A DNA stretch of 64,000 nt. Source: Sphingomonas populi. GTDB lineage: Bacteria > Pseudomonadota > Alphaproteobacteria > Sphingomonadales > Sphingomonadaceae. The stretch covers positions 1 through 64,000 of the forward strand of contig NZ_SGIS01000010.1 of assembly GCF_004208535.1 (NCBI RefSeq). Direction: 5' to 3'. Shown here piece after piece: positions 17,170 to 26,686 of the stretch. A program made the translations under genes and the position numbers. How positions within the stretch are numbered: the stretch's first letter is position 1; every line of letters starts with the position of its first letter. Under the pieces are notes generated by a model. It was not told the origin of the DNA, did not search any database, and saw nothing but the letters and a program-made list of their open reading frames with translations.

Positions 17170-18603
17170 TCAATCGATAATCGCCTTCCAGTCCCACCCC
17201 AGCGGATCGCCGTCCATCACCTCGACGCCGGCGGCGGTGAGACCGTCGCGCAGCGCGTCTGAGCGGGCGAAGTCCTTGGCGACACGGGCTGCCTTGCGTT
17301 CGGCCAGGTGCGCGTCGATCTCGGCGGGCGTAATCGTCGCACCCGCCGGCATCACGCGCAGATCGGCGCGCGCCAGCGTCAGCAGCGGCAGGCCAAGCAC
17401 ATCGACGAACGCGCCCAACGCCGCGAGGCGCGTGGCCGGCGACAGCTTCTTGTCCGCGAGCAACTCGTCGAGCACGGGCAGCGCGCGCGGTGTACCGAGA
17501 TCGTCGGAGACCGCTTCGTCCAACCGCGCGAGATATGGCGTCGCATCGCCCTTTTGCGCGCCATCGTCGCGCGCGCGCAACGCCTCGACCGCCATCACCA
17601 GCCGCTTGAGCCGGGTAAACGACGCCGCGAGGTTCTCCCACGAAAACTCAAGTTCGCTGCGGTAGTGTGCCGAAAGGCACATCAGCCGGTAGGCGAGGGG
17701 GTGGAAGCCGCGATCGACCAGCGTCTGCAACGTCGTGAAATCGCCCGAAGACTTCGACATCTTGCCCGCGCGCTCGACGAGGAAATTGTTGTGCATCCAG
17801 AACCGCGCGCCGGTATCGGCGCAGTCGCAATGCGCCTGGTTTTGCGCGATCTCATTGGGGTGGTGGATCTCGCGGTGGTCGATGCCGCCGGTGTGGATGT
17901 CGAAACCATCCCCGAGATATTTACGACTCATCACCGAGCATTCGAGATGCCAGCCCGGCGCGCCCCGGCCCCAGGGCGAATCCCACTCCATCTGCCGGTT
18001 CTCGCCCGGCGCGGAGGTGCGCCAGATCGCGAAATCCTGCGGGTTGCGCTTGCCCGCGACCGGATCGATCCGGCCTTCGCGCTCGTCGTCCGCCACGCGG
18101 GCGAGCCGACCGTAATCGGGCACGGTCGACACGTCGAAATACAGGCCGCTCTCCAGCACGTAGCAATGCTTCCGCGCGATCTTTTCGCCGAACGCGATCA
18201 TCTCGGCGATGTGGTCGGTCGCGAGCGGGAATTTGCTCGGTTCGCGGATGTTGAGATCGCTGAGGTTCTGCTTGAACGCTTGCGTGTAATGCGCGGCGAT
18301 GTCCCAGATGCTCATCGCGCGCGCGCGCGCGGCGGCTTCCATCTTGTCGTCGCCAGCATCGGCGTCCGAGGTGAGGTGGCCGACATCGGTGATGTTGATG
18401 ATGTGGGTGAGGGGGTAGCCTTTCCACGTCAGCACCCGGCTCAGCGTGTCGGTGAAGACATAGGCGCGCAAATTGCCGATGTGCGCGTAATTGTAGACGG
18501 TCGGCCCGCACGAATAGACGCGCACATTGGCGGGATCGAGCGGCGCGAACGTCTCGGTCGCGCGCGTCAGGCTGTTGTAGAGGGTGAGGGGGCTGCCGGT
18601 CAT
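17170..18603 (-). CDS. cysS: Cysteinyl-tRNA synthetase
   Basis: Class I aminoacyl-tRNA synthetase charging tRNA-Cys. From the ATG at 18603 the protein has 477 residues. The HIGH-type motif is YNYAHIGN (His41-Asn44), preceded by zinc ligand Cys32 in VYSCGPTVYN. The second half of the zinc site is in HLECSVM and GGIDHREIHHPNE. KMSKS appears as AGKMSKSSGDF near residue 285, and the anticodon-binding helical domain follows. An in-frame ATG at 18639 exists but adds residues not typical of the family. The C-terminus (GDPLGWDWK) is intact. Confidence 0.95.
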   Translation of the reverse strand: MTGSPLTLYNSLTRATETFAPLDPANVRVYSCGPTVYNYAHIGNLRAYVFTDTLSRVLTWKGYPLTHIINITDVGHLTSDADAGDDKMEAAARARAMSIWDIAAHYTQAFKQNLSDLNIREPSKFPLATDHIAEMIAFGEKIARKHCYVLESGLYFDVSTVPDYGRLARVADDEREGRIDPVAGKRNPQDFAIWRTSAPGENRQMEWDSPWGRGAPGWHLECSVMSRKYLGDGFDIHTGGIDHREIHHPNEIAQNQAHCDCADTGARFWMHNNFLVERAGKMSKSSGDFTTLQTLVDRGFHPLAYRLMCLSAHYRSELEFSWENLAASFTRLKRLVMAVEALRARDDGAQKGDATPYLARLDEAVSDDLGTPRALPVLDELLADKKLSPATRLAALGAFVDVLGLPLLTLARADLRVMPAGATITPAEIDAHLAERKAARVAKDFARSDALRDGLTAAGVEVMDGDPLGWDWKAIID

Positions 18604-18640
18604 CGAACGGGCCTTAGCGGCGCGCGCGGTGGCGGGCAAA

Positions 18641-19462
18641 TCAGCCCGTGCGCGTCGTCAGCCCGCGCAGCGTTTCGAGCGTGTCGCGGATCGATTCGGG
18701 TCGCGCCGGGGCGGGCGCGGCGTCGCGCTGCGCGACGCTGCGTTCGAGCCGGTCGAGCAGCGCGCGGATCGAAGCGGGCGATTCGGCCTCGACGCGGCGG
18801 ATCGGCGGCGCGGACCGCATCGACGCGGCGATCAGGTCGATCGCGCCACTGGTGTCGCGCCGGATCGGGATCGGCGCTGCGCTGCGCTGTTCGCGGACGA
18901 TCGGGGTCGGCTCGATGATCTCGACCGGGTCGGGCGCGGGCGCCGGCGCGGTGGGCGCGGCGAACGAGACCGGATCGAACAGCGACAGCGGCATGTCGAG
19001 ATTGGCGGGCAGCGGCCGCGCGCGCGCCGGGCCGATCGGGCGCGATGCAGGCGCTTCGGCGCGGACGTCGAGGAACGGCGTGCCGAGATCGCGGTTGGCG
19101 AACACCGGCTGGCGCGGTGGCGCATCGGGGTGCGAATCGGCGCGGCGCTGCGGCGGCACCGCGTCGCCGGTCGCCAAAGACCCGTTGACGATCACCAGCC
19201 GCGTACCGACCGCAACGAACAGCGCGATCCACGCGAGCAGCGCACACACGCCGCCGCCGGTAAGCGCCAGCACCGCCCGCGCGGTGAAGCCGAGCGGCGG
19301 CTGGGCCGCGTTGAGCAACGTCGCGACGCCACTCTCTAAGACGAGCGATTCGAGCGCGCTCGACGGCATCATGAGGAACAGCAAGGCGGTGAACGCGCCC
19401 GTCACACCTGCGCCGAGCGGCGCGATGGGCAGGATCAGACGCTGACGGGGGGACGCGACCAT
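18641..19462 (-). CDS. Conserved sphingomonad membrane protein, function unknown
   Basis: A 273-residue protein with two predicted membrane helices near the N-terminus (about residues 10-32 and 58-90, AVLALTGGGVCALLAWIALFVAV). A long Pro/Ala-rich, probably disordered region follows, and the end is helical (IRALLDRLERSVAQRD, DTLETLRGLTTR). I do not recognise a catalytic motif. It starts within the last 28 bases of the glycosyltransferase gene and stops 38 bases before cysS, so the three probably share a transcript. Confidence 0.7.
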   Translation of the reverse strand: MVASPRQRLILPIAPLGAGVTGAFTALLFLMMPSSALESLVLESGVATLLNAAQPPLGFTARAVLALTGGGVCALLAWIALFVAVGTRLVIVNGSLATGDAVPPQRRADSHPDAPPRQPVFANRDLGTPFLDVRAEAPASRPIGPARARPLPANLDMPLSLFDPVSFAAPTAPAPAPDPVEIIEPTPIVREQRSAAPIPIRRDTSGAIDLIAASMRSAPPIRRVEAESPASIRALLDRLERSVAQRDAAPAPARPESIRDTLETLRGLTTRTG

Positions 19463-20673
19463 GCATGGGGTGATGCCACGTCACTGGTAAGTTTTTGGTA
19501 AACAGGTTCGTAACGACCGACGTTCACCGCCCAGTTGCGCTCCGCCTCGACGAAGCTGCGACCGCGCTCGCGCCGGGCTTCCCAGCCGTCGCGATTGCCG
19601 AGCAGATCGGTGAGTGCCGTCGCGATGCCGGCCGGATCGCCGGGCGGGAACAACGTGCCGGTGATGCCGTCCCGGATCAACTCGCGGTGGCCACCGACAT
19701 CCGATGCGGCGACCAGCCGGCGCTGCGCCATCGCCTCCAGCGGTTTGAGCGGCGTGACGAGATCGGTCAGCCGCATCCGTTTGCGCGGATAGGCGAGGAT
19801 ATCGACCAGCGAGTAATAGCGATCGACTTCGTTGTGCGGCACACGCCCGACGAAGTGGATATGCCCCGCCACCGGCGAGGCCGCCGCTTGCGCGCGCAAC
19901 GCCGCTTCCATCGGCCCGCCGCCGACCAGCAGCAGTCGCGCGGTCGGGCGCGCGGCGACCAGCGCGGGCATCGCCGCGATCAGATCGTCGATGCCTTCGT
20001 AATCGTAGAAGCTGCCGATGAAGCCGATCACCTCGGCACCCTCGACGCCGATCTGGCGGGCGAGCGGCTGATCGTATTCCAATGGAGCGCCGAACAGCGC
20101 GAGGTCTACCCCATTGGGCGAGACGAGGATTTTGTCCGGCGCGATACCGCGCGCGATCAGGTCGCCGCGCAACCCCTCGCAGATCACCGACACCGCATCG
20201 GCGCGGCGCACCGCCCAGGTCTCGAGCATCCGCGTCGCCCGGTAGCGCGCTGATCCCTCGTGCCCGGTGCCGTTGCCGACCGAGGCATCCTCCCAGAACG
20301 CGCGGATCTCATAGACCAGCGGCAGCCGCATCGCCCGCGCGACGCGGAGAGCGGCAAGCGCGCCGAGCACCGGCGAATGCGCGTGAAGGATATCGGGGCG
20401 GAACACCTTCGCCACCTCGGCGACACGGCGCGACAGCGCGTGGATCTCGCGCACCTCGGCCAGCACCGGCGGCAACTTTCCGATGACGGGCGTGCGATGG
20501 AAGTCGATCCCGTCGACCGTCTCGGCTGCGGTGGCCGACGCGCCCTGCCGTATGCCGGTGACGGCGGCGACCTGCCAGCCGCGCGCCTGCTGCGCCTTGA
20601 GGATCGCGCGGGTGCGGAAGGTATAGCCGCTCTGCAACGGCAAACCGTGGTCGAGGACGTGGAGGATTTTCAT
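19435..20673 (-). CDS. Glycosyltransferase, exosortase A (XrtA) system-associated
   Basis: A 412-residue GT4-type (GT-B fold) glycosyltransferase. The opening MKILHVLDHGLPLQSGYTFR and the order of blocks fit the TIGR04063 family found beside exosortase A genes. The donor-binding C-terminal half has GFIGSFYDYEGIDDLI, LLLVGGGPMEAALR and FVGRVPHNEVDRYYSLVDI, then PLKPLEAMAQRRLVAASDVGG with the usual Glu. It probably adds a sugar during synthesis of an exopolysaccharide or protein-linked glycan. It is divergent from the small XrtA-linked gene at 20774; exosortase itself is not in the window. Confidence 0.88.
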   Translation of the reverse strand: MKILHVLDHGLPLQSGYTFRTRAILKAQQARGWQVAAVTGIRQGASATAAETVDGIDFHRTPVIGKLPPVLAEVREIHALSRRVAEVAKVFRPDILHAHSPVLGALAALRVARAMRLPLVYEIRAFWEDASVGNGTGHEGSARYRATRMLETWAVRRADAVSVICEGLRGDLIARGIAPDKILVSPNGVDLALFGAPLEYDQPLARQIGVEGAEVIGFIGSFYDYEGIDDLIAAMPALVAARPTARLLLVGGGPMEAALRAQAAASPVAGHIHFVGRVPHNEVDRYYSLVDILAYPRKRMRLTDLVTPLKPLEAMAQRRLVAASDVGGHRELIRDGITGTLFPPGDPAGIATALTDLLGNRDGWEARRERGRSFVEAERNWAVNVGRYEPVYQKLTSDVASPHAWSRPPVSV

Positions 20674-20773
20674 CGCGCTCCACCTGCCACGCCAGTGCTT
20701 AACGGAGCCTCAACTCGGATGGGCTTATTCGCACCCCCGGCGAAGTCGCGAAGCGCGTTCGAAGGGCACAGGC

Positions 20774-20941
20774 ATGATCGACAATTTCGCGCTTCTGGTC
20801 AGCCACGGGCTGATGCTGCTCGCGATCTGGGCGCTGCTCAGGCGGCCCGATCTCGATCACGAGCCGGGGCCGCTCGATCGCGACATGCGCGGCCGCCTGC
20901 GCGCGGCCAAGCCCGAGGAAGAGGATCGGCCGGTTGCGTGA
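20774..20941 (+). CDS. Small membrane protein upstream of the O-glycosylation ligase
   Basis: A 55-residue frame: start MIDNFALLVSHGLMLLAIW, one hydrophobic helix at about residues 5-22, then a charged tail ending KPEEEDRPVA. Its stop overlaps the TTG start of the next gene by 8 bases, which implies translational coupling. A possible GAAGGGCAC ribosome site precedes the ATG. I do not know its function; position suggests a small partner of the ligase. Confidence 0.6.
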   Translation: MIDNFALLVSHGLMLLAIWALLRRPDLDHEPGPLDRDMRGRLRAAKPEEEDRPVA

Positions 20942-22298
20942 TCTCATCTTCGTCGCGTTCCTCGGCGCGTTCTTTCTGGCCGGCTTGCGCAAGCCGTTCA
21001 TCTTCATCCTCGCCTATATCTATATCGATATCGTCAGCCCGCAGCGGCTGACCTATCTGCTGCTCAATTCGATGCCGATCTCGCTGATCGCCTTCTGCGC
21101 GGCGGTGCTGAGCTGGGCGCTGATCGACGACAAGCGCGACGTGCGGATCGCCCCGCGCCAGATCATCATCCTGCTGCTGCTGCTCTATTGCGGCATCACC
21201 ACGCGCACCGCCGATTTCCCGATGGAAGCGCTCGATAAATGGGATTGGGTGTGGAAGGCTTTGGTGTTCGCCGCCTTCCTGCCGCTCACCTTGCGCACGA
21301 AGCTCAGGATCGAATCCTTGCTGCTGTTCATGGTGTTGTCGGCGTCGTCGATCATCATCGTCGGCGGCATTAAGACGGTCGTGTCGGGCGGCGGCTATGG
21401 CTCGCTCAACCTGATGGTGTCGAACAACAGCGGCCTGTACGAAGGCTCGATCATCTCGACCGTGGCGGTGGCGATCGTGCCGCTGGTGCTGTGGTTCTCC
21501 AACCACGGCACGGTCTTCAAGCCCGACTGGAAGGTGAAAATCTTCTGCTACGCTTTGGTGTTCGCGTGCTGCATGATTCCCGTCGGCACCTCGGCGCGGA
21601 CCGGGCTGCTGTGCGTCGTGCTGGCGGCGGTGCTGATGCTGCGCGATGTGAAGCGCAAACTGCTCTACCTCGGGCTGATCGCTGCGATCGGCGTGGTGGC
21701 GGTGCCGTTCCTGCCCTCGGCCTTCGTCGCGCGGATGGGGACGATCAAGACCTACAAGGCCGATGAATCCGCCTCGACCCGGCTCGCTGTGTGGCAGTGG
21801 ACGTGGAATTACGCGAAGACGCATCCGTTCGGCGGCGGCTTCGACATGTACCGGCAGGACGTGCTCAACTATGATCTGGTCACGACCGAAGGCAGCGGCA
21901 ACAGCCTGACGCTCAAGCACACCCCGACCACGGACCGCGCACGCGCGTATCACAGCTCGTATTTCGAGATGCTCGGCGAACAGGGCTGGCCCGGCATCCT
22001 GCTATGGGGCGGGCTCAACGTGATCGGCATCCTCCGCATGGAGATACTGCGCCGCCGCTACCGCAAGGCGCCGCCCGACGAGGCGTGGATCGCGCCGCTC
22101 GCCGGCGCGCTGCAATCGGCGCTGCTGATCTACCTGCTCGGCGCGGCGTTCGTCGGCATCGCCTTCCAGCCCTTCATCTACCAGTTGATCGGCGCGCAGA
22201 TCGGGCTGGACACGTATCTGGCGCGGAAGCGCTCGGAGGCGGCGTGGCGGCCGTTCCGCAAGGTGAAGCCGACGTCTCTCGAAGTCGCCTCCACCTAA
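20934..22298 (+). CDS. Putative O-glycosylation ligase, exosortase A system-associated (Wzy/WaaL-like)
   Basis: A 454-residue polytopic inner-membrane protein with about ten to twelve helices, matching the TIGR03097/DUF5935 plus Wzy_C layout. The N-terminal domain starts MRDLIFVAFLGAFFLAGLRK; the large periplasmic loop before the last helices contains HPFGGGFDMYR and AYHSSYFEMLGEQGWPGILLW, the O-antigen-ligase block with its conserved His. It should polymerise or transfer a lipid-linked glycan in the periplasm. The start is TTG at 20934, inside the end of the upstream small gene. Confidence 0.88.
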   Translation: MRDLIFVAFLGAFFLAGLRKPFIFILAYIYIDIVSPQRLTYLLLNSMPISLIAFCAAVLSWALIDDKRDVRIAPRQIIILLLLLYCGITTRTADFPMEALDKWDWVWKALVFAAFLPLTLRTKLRIESLLLFMVLSASSIIIVGGIKTVVSGGGYGSLNLMVSNNSGLYEGSIISTVAVAIVPLVLWFSNHGTVFKPDWKVKIFCYALVFACCMIPVGTSARTGLLCVVLAAVLMLRDVKRKLLYLGLIAAIGVVAVPFLPSAFVARMGTIKTYKADESASTRLAVWQWTWNYAKTHPFGGGFDMYRQDVLNYDLVTTEGSGNSLTLKHTPTTDRARAYHSSYFEMLGEQGWPGILLWGGLNVIGILRMEILRRRYRKAPPDEAWIAPLAGALQSALLIYLLGAAFVGIAFQPFIYQLIGAQIGLDTYLARKRSEAAWRPFRKVKPTSLEVAST

Positions 22299-22301
22299 CC
22301 A

Positions 22302-22424
22302 TCCGTTCGCCCGAGCGACGTAACACTCGTTCGTCCCGAGCGAAGCAACCTCCGTTCGTCCCGAGCGAAGTCGAGGGACATGCGCTGTAGCGCAGGTGTC
22401 TCGACTTCGCTCGACACGAACGGT
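22302..22424. repeat. Palindromic repeat, GAGCGAAGTCGAGG family, with triplicated left arm
   Basis: Three tandem left arms of the form CGTTCGTCCCGAGCGAAG (starting about 22303, 22328 and 22352) are followed by a ~20-base centre and one right arm ending CGCTCGACACGAACGG. The third left arm pairs with the right arm. Related copies are at 34993, 44593 and 50858. It lies between two convergent genes, so it may also terminate transcription. Confidence 0.75.
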
Positions 22425-22452
22425 TTTGTGAGTGGGTTCTTACGCATCGGGC

Positions 22453-23004
22453 TTACGCATCCTCGGTCTCTTCAGCGAGCGCCTCAAGAATCGCCTTGTT
22501 GAACGCCGGAATATCCTCGGGCTTGCGGCTGGTGATGAACTGGCCGTCGCGCACCACTTCCTCATCGACCACCTCGGCGCCGGCATTCTCCAGATCAGTG
22601 CGGATCGACGGCCAACTCGTCATGGTGCGGCCATCGACGACATCGGCCTCGACCAGCAGCCAGGGGCCGTGGCAGATTGCCGCGACCAGCTTGTCGTCAT
22701 CGACGAACTCCTCGACGATCTCGACCGCGCGGTCGCTGGTGCGCAGCGTATCGGGGTTGGCGACGCCGCCGGGCAGCAGCAGCGCGGTGTAATCCTGCGT
22801 ATTGACGTCATCGACGGTCAGATCGGGCGTGATCGTGTCGCCCTTCTCATCGTGTTTCATGCCCTGGATCGGATCGGTCGAGAGCGAGGCGAGCGTCACC
22901 TTCACGCCCGCATCGAGCAAGGCCTGGCGTGGTTCGAACAGTTCGGACTGTTCGAAGCCGTTGGTGGCGACGATCAGGACGTGCGCGTGCGATAGGTTTG
23001 TCAC
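22453..23004 (-). CDS. DJ-1/PfpI family protein (YhbO-like stress protein)
   Basis: A 183-residue class I glutamine-amidotransferase-like protein of the PfpI / DJ-1 group, implicated elsewhere in glyoxal and protein damage repair and once called intracellular protease. The nucleophile elbow is AAICHGPWLL with Cys111-His112, and Glu18 (GFEQSEL) is the supporting acid. LLLPGGVANPDTLR is the conserved oxyanion strand region. The start is GTG at 23004 with AAGGAG 6 bases upstream. It is divergent from the topoisomerase gene. Confidence 0.92.
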   Translation of the reverse strand: MTNLSHAHVLIVATNGFEQSELFEPRQALLDAGVKVTLASLSTDPIQGMKHDEKGDTITPDLTVDDVNTQDYTALLLPGGVANPDTLRTSDRAVEIVEEFVDDDKLVAAICHGPWLLVEADVVDGRTMTSWPSIRTDLENAGAEVVDEEVVRDGQFITSRKPEDIPAFNKAILEALAEETEDA

Positions 23005-23106
23005 GGGATTCTCCTTCGTGGATGCCGTCCAAACCCCCAGCCGATGCGGCCCGTTCCGGAACGAAGCGACCGACCGCGCATTTTTAAGGCTCTGACGAGG
23101 GACGCG

Positions 23107-24111
23107 ATGGACGCCGAGATCACCTATTGCGACGATACCGAGCCCGGCATCACCCGCCGGAAAATGCGCCACGGCTGGGGCTATTGGGATGCTTCGGCCA
23201 AGCGCATCACCGATCGCGACGAGATCGACCGGCTCAACGCGATCGGCCTGCCGCCCGCCTATCGCGACGCGTGGTTCAGCCCGGACCCGTGCGGCCATAT
23301 CCAGGCGGTCGGCTGGGACGAGCGCGGTCGCAAGCAATATCGCTATCACCTCGAATTCCGCGCCGCGCAGGATTGCGCGAAGTACGATCTGTGTGCGCCG
23401 TTCGGCCATGCGCTTCCCAAATTGCGTGCGCGCGTCGAGGCCGATCTGGCGCGGCGCGGGCTCGGCAAGGACGTAGCCGTCGCGGCGATCGTGCGGCTGC
23501 TCGATCTCGGCCATGTCCGCATCGGCAACGAAGGCTATGTGAAGGCCAACAAGAGCTACGGCGCGACCACGCTGCGCCGCCGCCATGCGGTGCTCAAGGG
23601 CAAGACGATCAAGCTCCAGTACAAGGCCAAATCGGGCAAGGTCCGGCTGTTGACGATCACCGATTCGTCGCTCAGCCGCTTCGTCAAGAAATGCCAGGAT
23701 CTGCCTGGCCAGCATCTGTTCCGCTGGGTCGATGACGATGGCGCCACGCATCCCGTCACCTCATCGGACGTCAACGCCTATATCCGCGAGGCGATGGGCG
23801 GCGATTACACCGCGAAACATTTCCGCACCTGGGGCGCGAGCGTGATCGCGTTCGAGACGCTCGTCGGTGCCGGCCACGACATCGGCCTCAAGACGATGCT
23901 CGAACCCGTCGCCGACGCGCTCGGCAACACCCCCGCGATCAGCCGCAAATCCTATGTCCACCCGCTGCTGATCGCGGCGGTGAAGCACGGGCAGGCGGCG
24001 GTGCGCGCCACGCGCTTGCCGCGCGCGACGCGCTATCTTACCCGCGCCGAGCGTGGCCTGATCGCGTTTCTCGAAACGGGCGGCACCCCCGCAATCGCAG
24101 AGGCAGCATAA
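23107..24111 (+). CDS. DNA topoisomerase IB
   Basis: A 334-residue type IB (poxvirus/eukaryote-like) topoisomerase that relaxes DNA by a transient 3'-phosphotyrosine. The catalytic Tyr283 is in SRKSYVHP, the tyrosine-recombinase-like pocket has RIGNE (Arg138), a lysine-bearing beta hairpin and KHFRTWGAS (Arg240). Length is normal for the bacterial enzyme. ATG 23107 follows GAGGG by 6 bases. MscS follows after 5 bases, forming an operon. Confidence 0.93.
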   Translation: MDAEITYCDDTEPGITRRKMRHGWGYWDASAKRITDRDEIDRLNAIGLPPAYRDAWFSPDPCGHIQAVGWDERGRKQYRYHLEFRAAQDCAKYDLCAPFGHALPKLRARVEADLARRGLGKDVAVAAIVRLLDLGHVRIGNEGYVKANKSYGATTLRRRHAVLKGKTIKLQYKAKSGKVRLLTITDSSLSRFVKKCQDLPGQHLFRWVDDDGATHPVTSSDVNAYIREAMGGDYTAKHFRTWGASVIAFETLVGAGHDIGLKTMLEPVADALGNTPAISRKSYVHPLLIAAVKHGQAAVRATRLPRATRYLTRAERGLIAFLETGGTPAIAEAA

Positions 24112-24116
24112 CCGCG

Positions 24117-25298
24117 ATGAGCAATACAACGACGGCGATCCTTCCGCCGGTGAAGGTGCGCGACATCAACGCGCAGGTGCGCGATCTGATCGGCGCCACA
24201 ATGGACTGGCTCGGCACGCACTGGCTGCAAATCCTGATCGCGCTCGCGATTGGCGCGGTGATCGTCATCGCGCTCGCCACCGCGCGCAAGCTCGGCCAGA
24301 AATTGTGCAGCACCCGCGGCGGCATCGCCGGCTGGGGGGCGGTGCTGGGCCGCGCGGTGGTCAAGACCAACAACTTCTTCATCGTGATGGTCGCCGCCAA
24401 GCTGGTGCAGGGCTATGCCGGCGCACCCCCAGAAGTCGCGACGACGATCAAATTCCTGTTCACTATCGCCAGCGTGTTCCAGGTCGCGATCTGGGCGCGC
24501 GAGATCATCCTCGGCGCGATCGAGCATCGCACGCATTCGGAAAGCTATTCGGGCGAGGCGTTGCAAAGCGCGATGGGCATCATCAGCCTGCTCGTCACCT
24601 TCGCGGTGTTCGCGATCGCCTTCATCGTCGTGCTCGACAATCTCGGGGTCAACGTCACGGGTCTGGTCGCCGGCCTCGGCGTCGGCGGTATCGCGATCGG
24701 CCTCGCCGCGCAGGGCATCTTCGCCGATCTGTTCGCCGCGCTCGCCATCCTGTTCGACCGGCCCTTCAAGCGCGGCGACAAGATCAGCTTCGGCGATTCG
24801 AGCGGCATCATCGAGAGTATCGGCCTGAAATCGACCCGCATCCGCGCCTATACCGGCGAGGAACGCGTGATCGCCAACAAGAACCTGCTCGACAAGGAAA
24901 TTCTCAACGTCTCGCAGCGCAACCACATCCGCATCGGGTTCACGCTCGGCGTCGCCTATGAGACCCCGCCCGACACGCTGGAGCGGCTGCCCGGTATCCT
25001 CAAGGAGCTGATCGAGGCGGAAGGTGCCACCTCGGCACGCAATGGCTTCGAATCCTTCGGCGCGAGCACGCTCGATTTCGCCGTGCAGTTCGACATTCCC
25101 GGCGACAACTGGGGCACCGCGCATGCCACGCGCGACCGCTTGATGGTGGCGATCCTGCGCCGTTTCGCCAAGGAAGGCATCTCGCTTGCGTATCCGACGC
25201 AGACCAGCTTCACCGCCGCGCCCGATGGCACGCTCATCATGCCCTATCCCGACCCGCAAAAGGTCGAGCGGGTGGACGCGGAGGGTGCCAAGCCGTAA
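24117..25298 (+). CDS. MscS-family mechanosensitive ion channel
   Basis: A 393-residue small-conductance channel protein for osmotic release. Four hydrophobic segments precede the pore helix and beta domain. The pore region is GVNVTGLVAGLGVGGIAIGLAAQGIFADLFA order (about residues 178-208), and the beta domain begins RPFKRGDKISFGD. The C-terminal domain includes SQRNHIRIGFTLGVAYETP. Its start is 5 bases behind the topoisomerase gene. Confidence 0.92.
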   Translation: MSNTTTAILPPVKVRDINAQVRDLIGATMDWLGTHWLQILIALAIGAVIVIALATARKLGQKLCSTRGGIAGWGAVLGRAVVKTNNFFIVMVAAKLVQGYAGAPPEVATTIKFLFTIASVFQVAIWAREIILGAIEHRTHSESYSGEALQSAMGIISLLVTFAVFAIAFIVVLDNLGVNVTGLVAGLGVGGIAIGLAAQGIFADLFAALAILFDRPFKRGDKISFGDSSGIIESIGLKSTRIRAYTGEERVIANKNLLDKEILNVSQRNHIRIGFTLGVAYETPPDTLERLPGILKELIEAEGATSARNGFESFGASTLDFAVQFDIPGDNWGTAHATRDRLMVAILRRFAKEGISLAYPTQTSFTAAPDGTLIMPYPDPQKVERVDAEGAKP

Positions 25299-25430
25299 GC
25301 CGTGTCGGCCCATGCCAAGCCATATTGTGATCGCCGAAGGTTGAGGCGATAGCGACCAGCTTCGGACGGCGACGCTGGGTATTCGGCCTATAAAGCGATA
25401 TCCGCCGCAGACGAAGCGGGGAGATTTTCT

Positions 25431-26651
25431 TTGGAAGACGGCGGCGGGGCCACCGAGTCGGTATCGACGCCCAGCCAGCGCGCTCGGCACGCGCCGCTGC
25501 GCGCGCTTGCCGGGGCGCTGCGACACTATTCGGTCGTGATATACGGCTTCACGCTCAGCCGATTGACGCTGTTGGTGGTGGGGCTGCTGACCGAGCGCTA
25601 TGTCCGGCCGGTCACGACGCTCGACCCCGATCTGCGTTTCAGTCCCCATCGGTGGCTGAACATGTGGGGAACCTGGGATACGGGCTGGTACGTCGGCCTC
25701 GCCAAACATGGCTATCAGCCTCTCGCCGGGCCGGACGGGCAGGCGAACTGGGCGTTCTTCCCGGCCTATCCCGCGCTCGCCGCCGGGATCGCGACCGTCA
25801 CCGGGCTGAGCGCCTTCGAAGCCATGCTGGTGATCTCCAACCTGAGCTTTCTGGCGGCGCTGGTTCTCATCCACCGGCTCGCCTGTGCCGAGTTCGACAG
25901 GAAGACCGCCGATCTGGCCGTGATACTGCTCTGCGTCGTTCCGGGGAGTTACATCTTCTCGGCTGCCTATACCGAATCGCTCTTCCTGCTGTGCCTGACG
26001 GCTGCGTTTTGTCTGATCCGAAGCCGGAAATGGATGGCGGCGGGGACGGTGGCCGCAGCGGCGGTGTTGACCCGCAACCTCGGCGTGGGATTGCTGCTGC
26101 CCTATGCCTGGGCGGCGACAGAGCGCCTCTTTCTCGACCGGAAAGGCAAGCCGGCACTCCGCCCGTCCGAGGTGGTCGGCATCGTCGCGGGCATTCTTCC
26201 CCCGATGTTCGCGCTCGCGGCTTTCATGCTGCATCTTAGATCGCGGACCGGCGACGCGCTCGCCTTCGTGCATGTGCAAAAAGCCTGGGGCCGGAGCTTC
26301 GGGGATCCCTTTTCGACTCTGCTGGACGGCGTGTTGCATCCCGATCGGGTGCCGGACGTGAACTTTGTCAGCTTCGTCGTGGCGTGGCTCGCCATCGGCG
26401 TGCTGGTGAGGCTCGTTCTCCTCCGGCGTCCGCTCCTGCTCGCCCTCGCGCTTTTCCTGACTCTGGTGCCGCTCACCGGCGGCATAGCGTCCTTCGCGCG
26501 CTACGCGCTGGTGATCTTTCCGCTCTGGCTGGTCGTCGCCAATGCGCTTGCCGCGCGACCGAAGGCTGCCATCGCGGTCATCTCGGTGCTCGCGATGCTG
26601 AGCGGGTTCATGATGGTGGCGTGGACGCTGGCGCTGAAGGTGACGATGTAA
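25431..26651 (+). CDS. PIG-V-like integral membrane mannosyltransferase-related protein
   Basis: A 406-residue protein with about ten membrane helices and the PIG-V / GT-C style early motif MWGTWDTGWYVGLAKHGY, where the acidic residue after the first helix is expected to act in lipid-linked sugar transfer. FFPAYPALA and YTESLFLLC are further family blocks. Substrate is unknown. The likely start is TTG at 25431, about 9 bases after GGGGAG; no upstream ATG fits. It stands alone 132 bases after mscS. Confidence 0.8.
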   Translation: MEDGGGATESVSTPSQRARHAPLRALAGALRHYSVVIYGFTLSRLTLLVVGLLTERYVRPVTTLDPDLRFSPHRWLNMWGTWDTGWYVGLAKHGYQPLAGPDGQANWAFFPAYPALAAGIATVTGLSAFEAMLVISNLSFLAALVLIHRLACAEFDRKTADLAVILLCVVPGSYIFSAAYTESLFLLCLTAAFCLIRSRKWMAAGTVAAAAVLTRNLGVGLLLPYAWAATERLFLDRKGKPALRPSEVVGIVAGILPPMFALAAFMLHLRSRTGDALAFVHVQKAWGRSFGDPFSTLLDGVLHPDRVPDVNFVSFVVAWLAIGVLVRLVLLRRPLLLALALFLTLVPLTGGIASFARYALVIFPLWLVVANALAARPKAAIAVISVLAMLSGFMMVAWTLALKVTM

Positions 26652-26686
26652 GCCGATCGCGGCGGAAGGCGCGTGGCAACGAACGG

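Noticed and set aside
17308..18918. A 536-codon plus-strand frame antisense to cysS
   Set aside because: cysS is certain on the other strand; the antisense product has no domain-like pattern.
24033..26339. A 768-codon open frame on the minus strand over the MscS and PIG-V-like genes
   Set aside because: It is antisense to two clear families, has Arg/His/Asp/Gly-rich composition typical of GC-rich shadow frames, and no recognisable domain.
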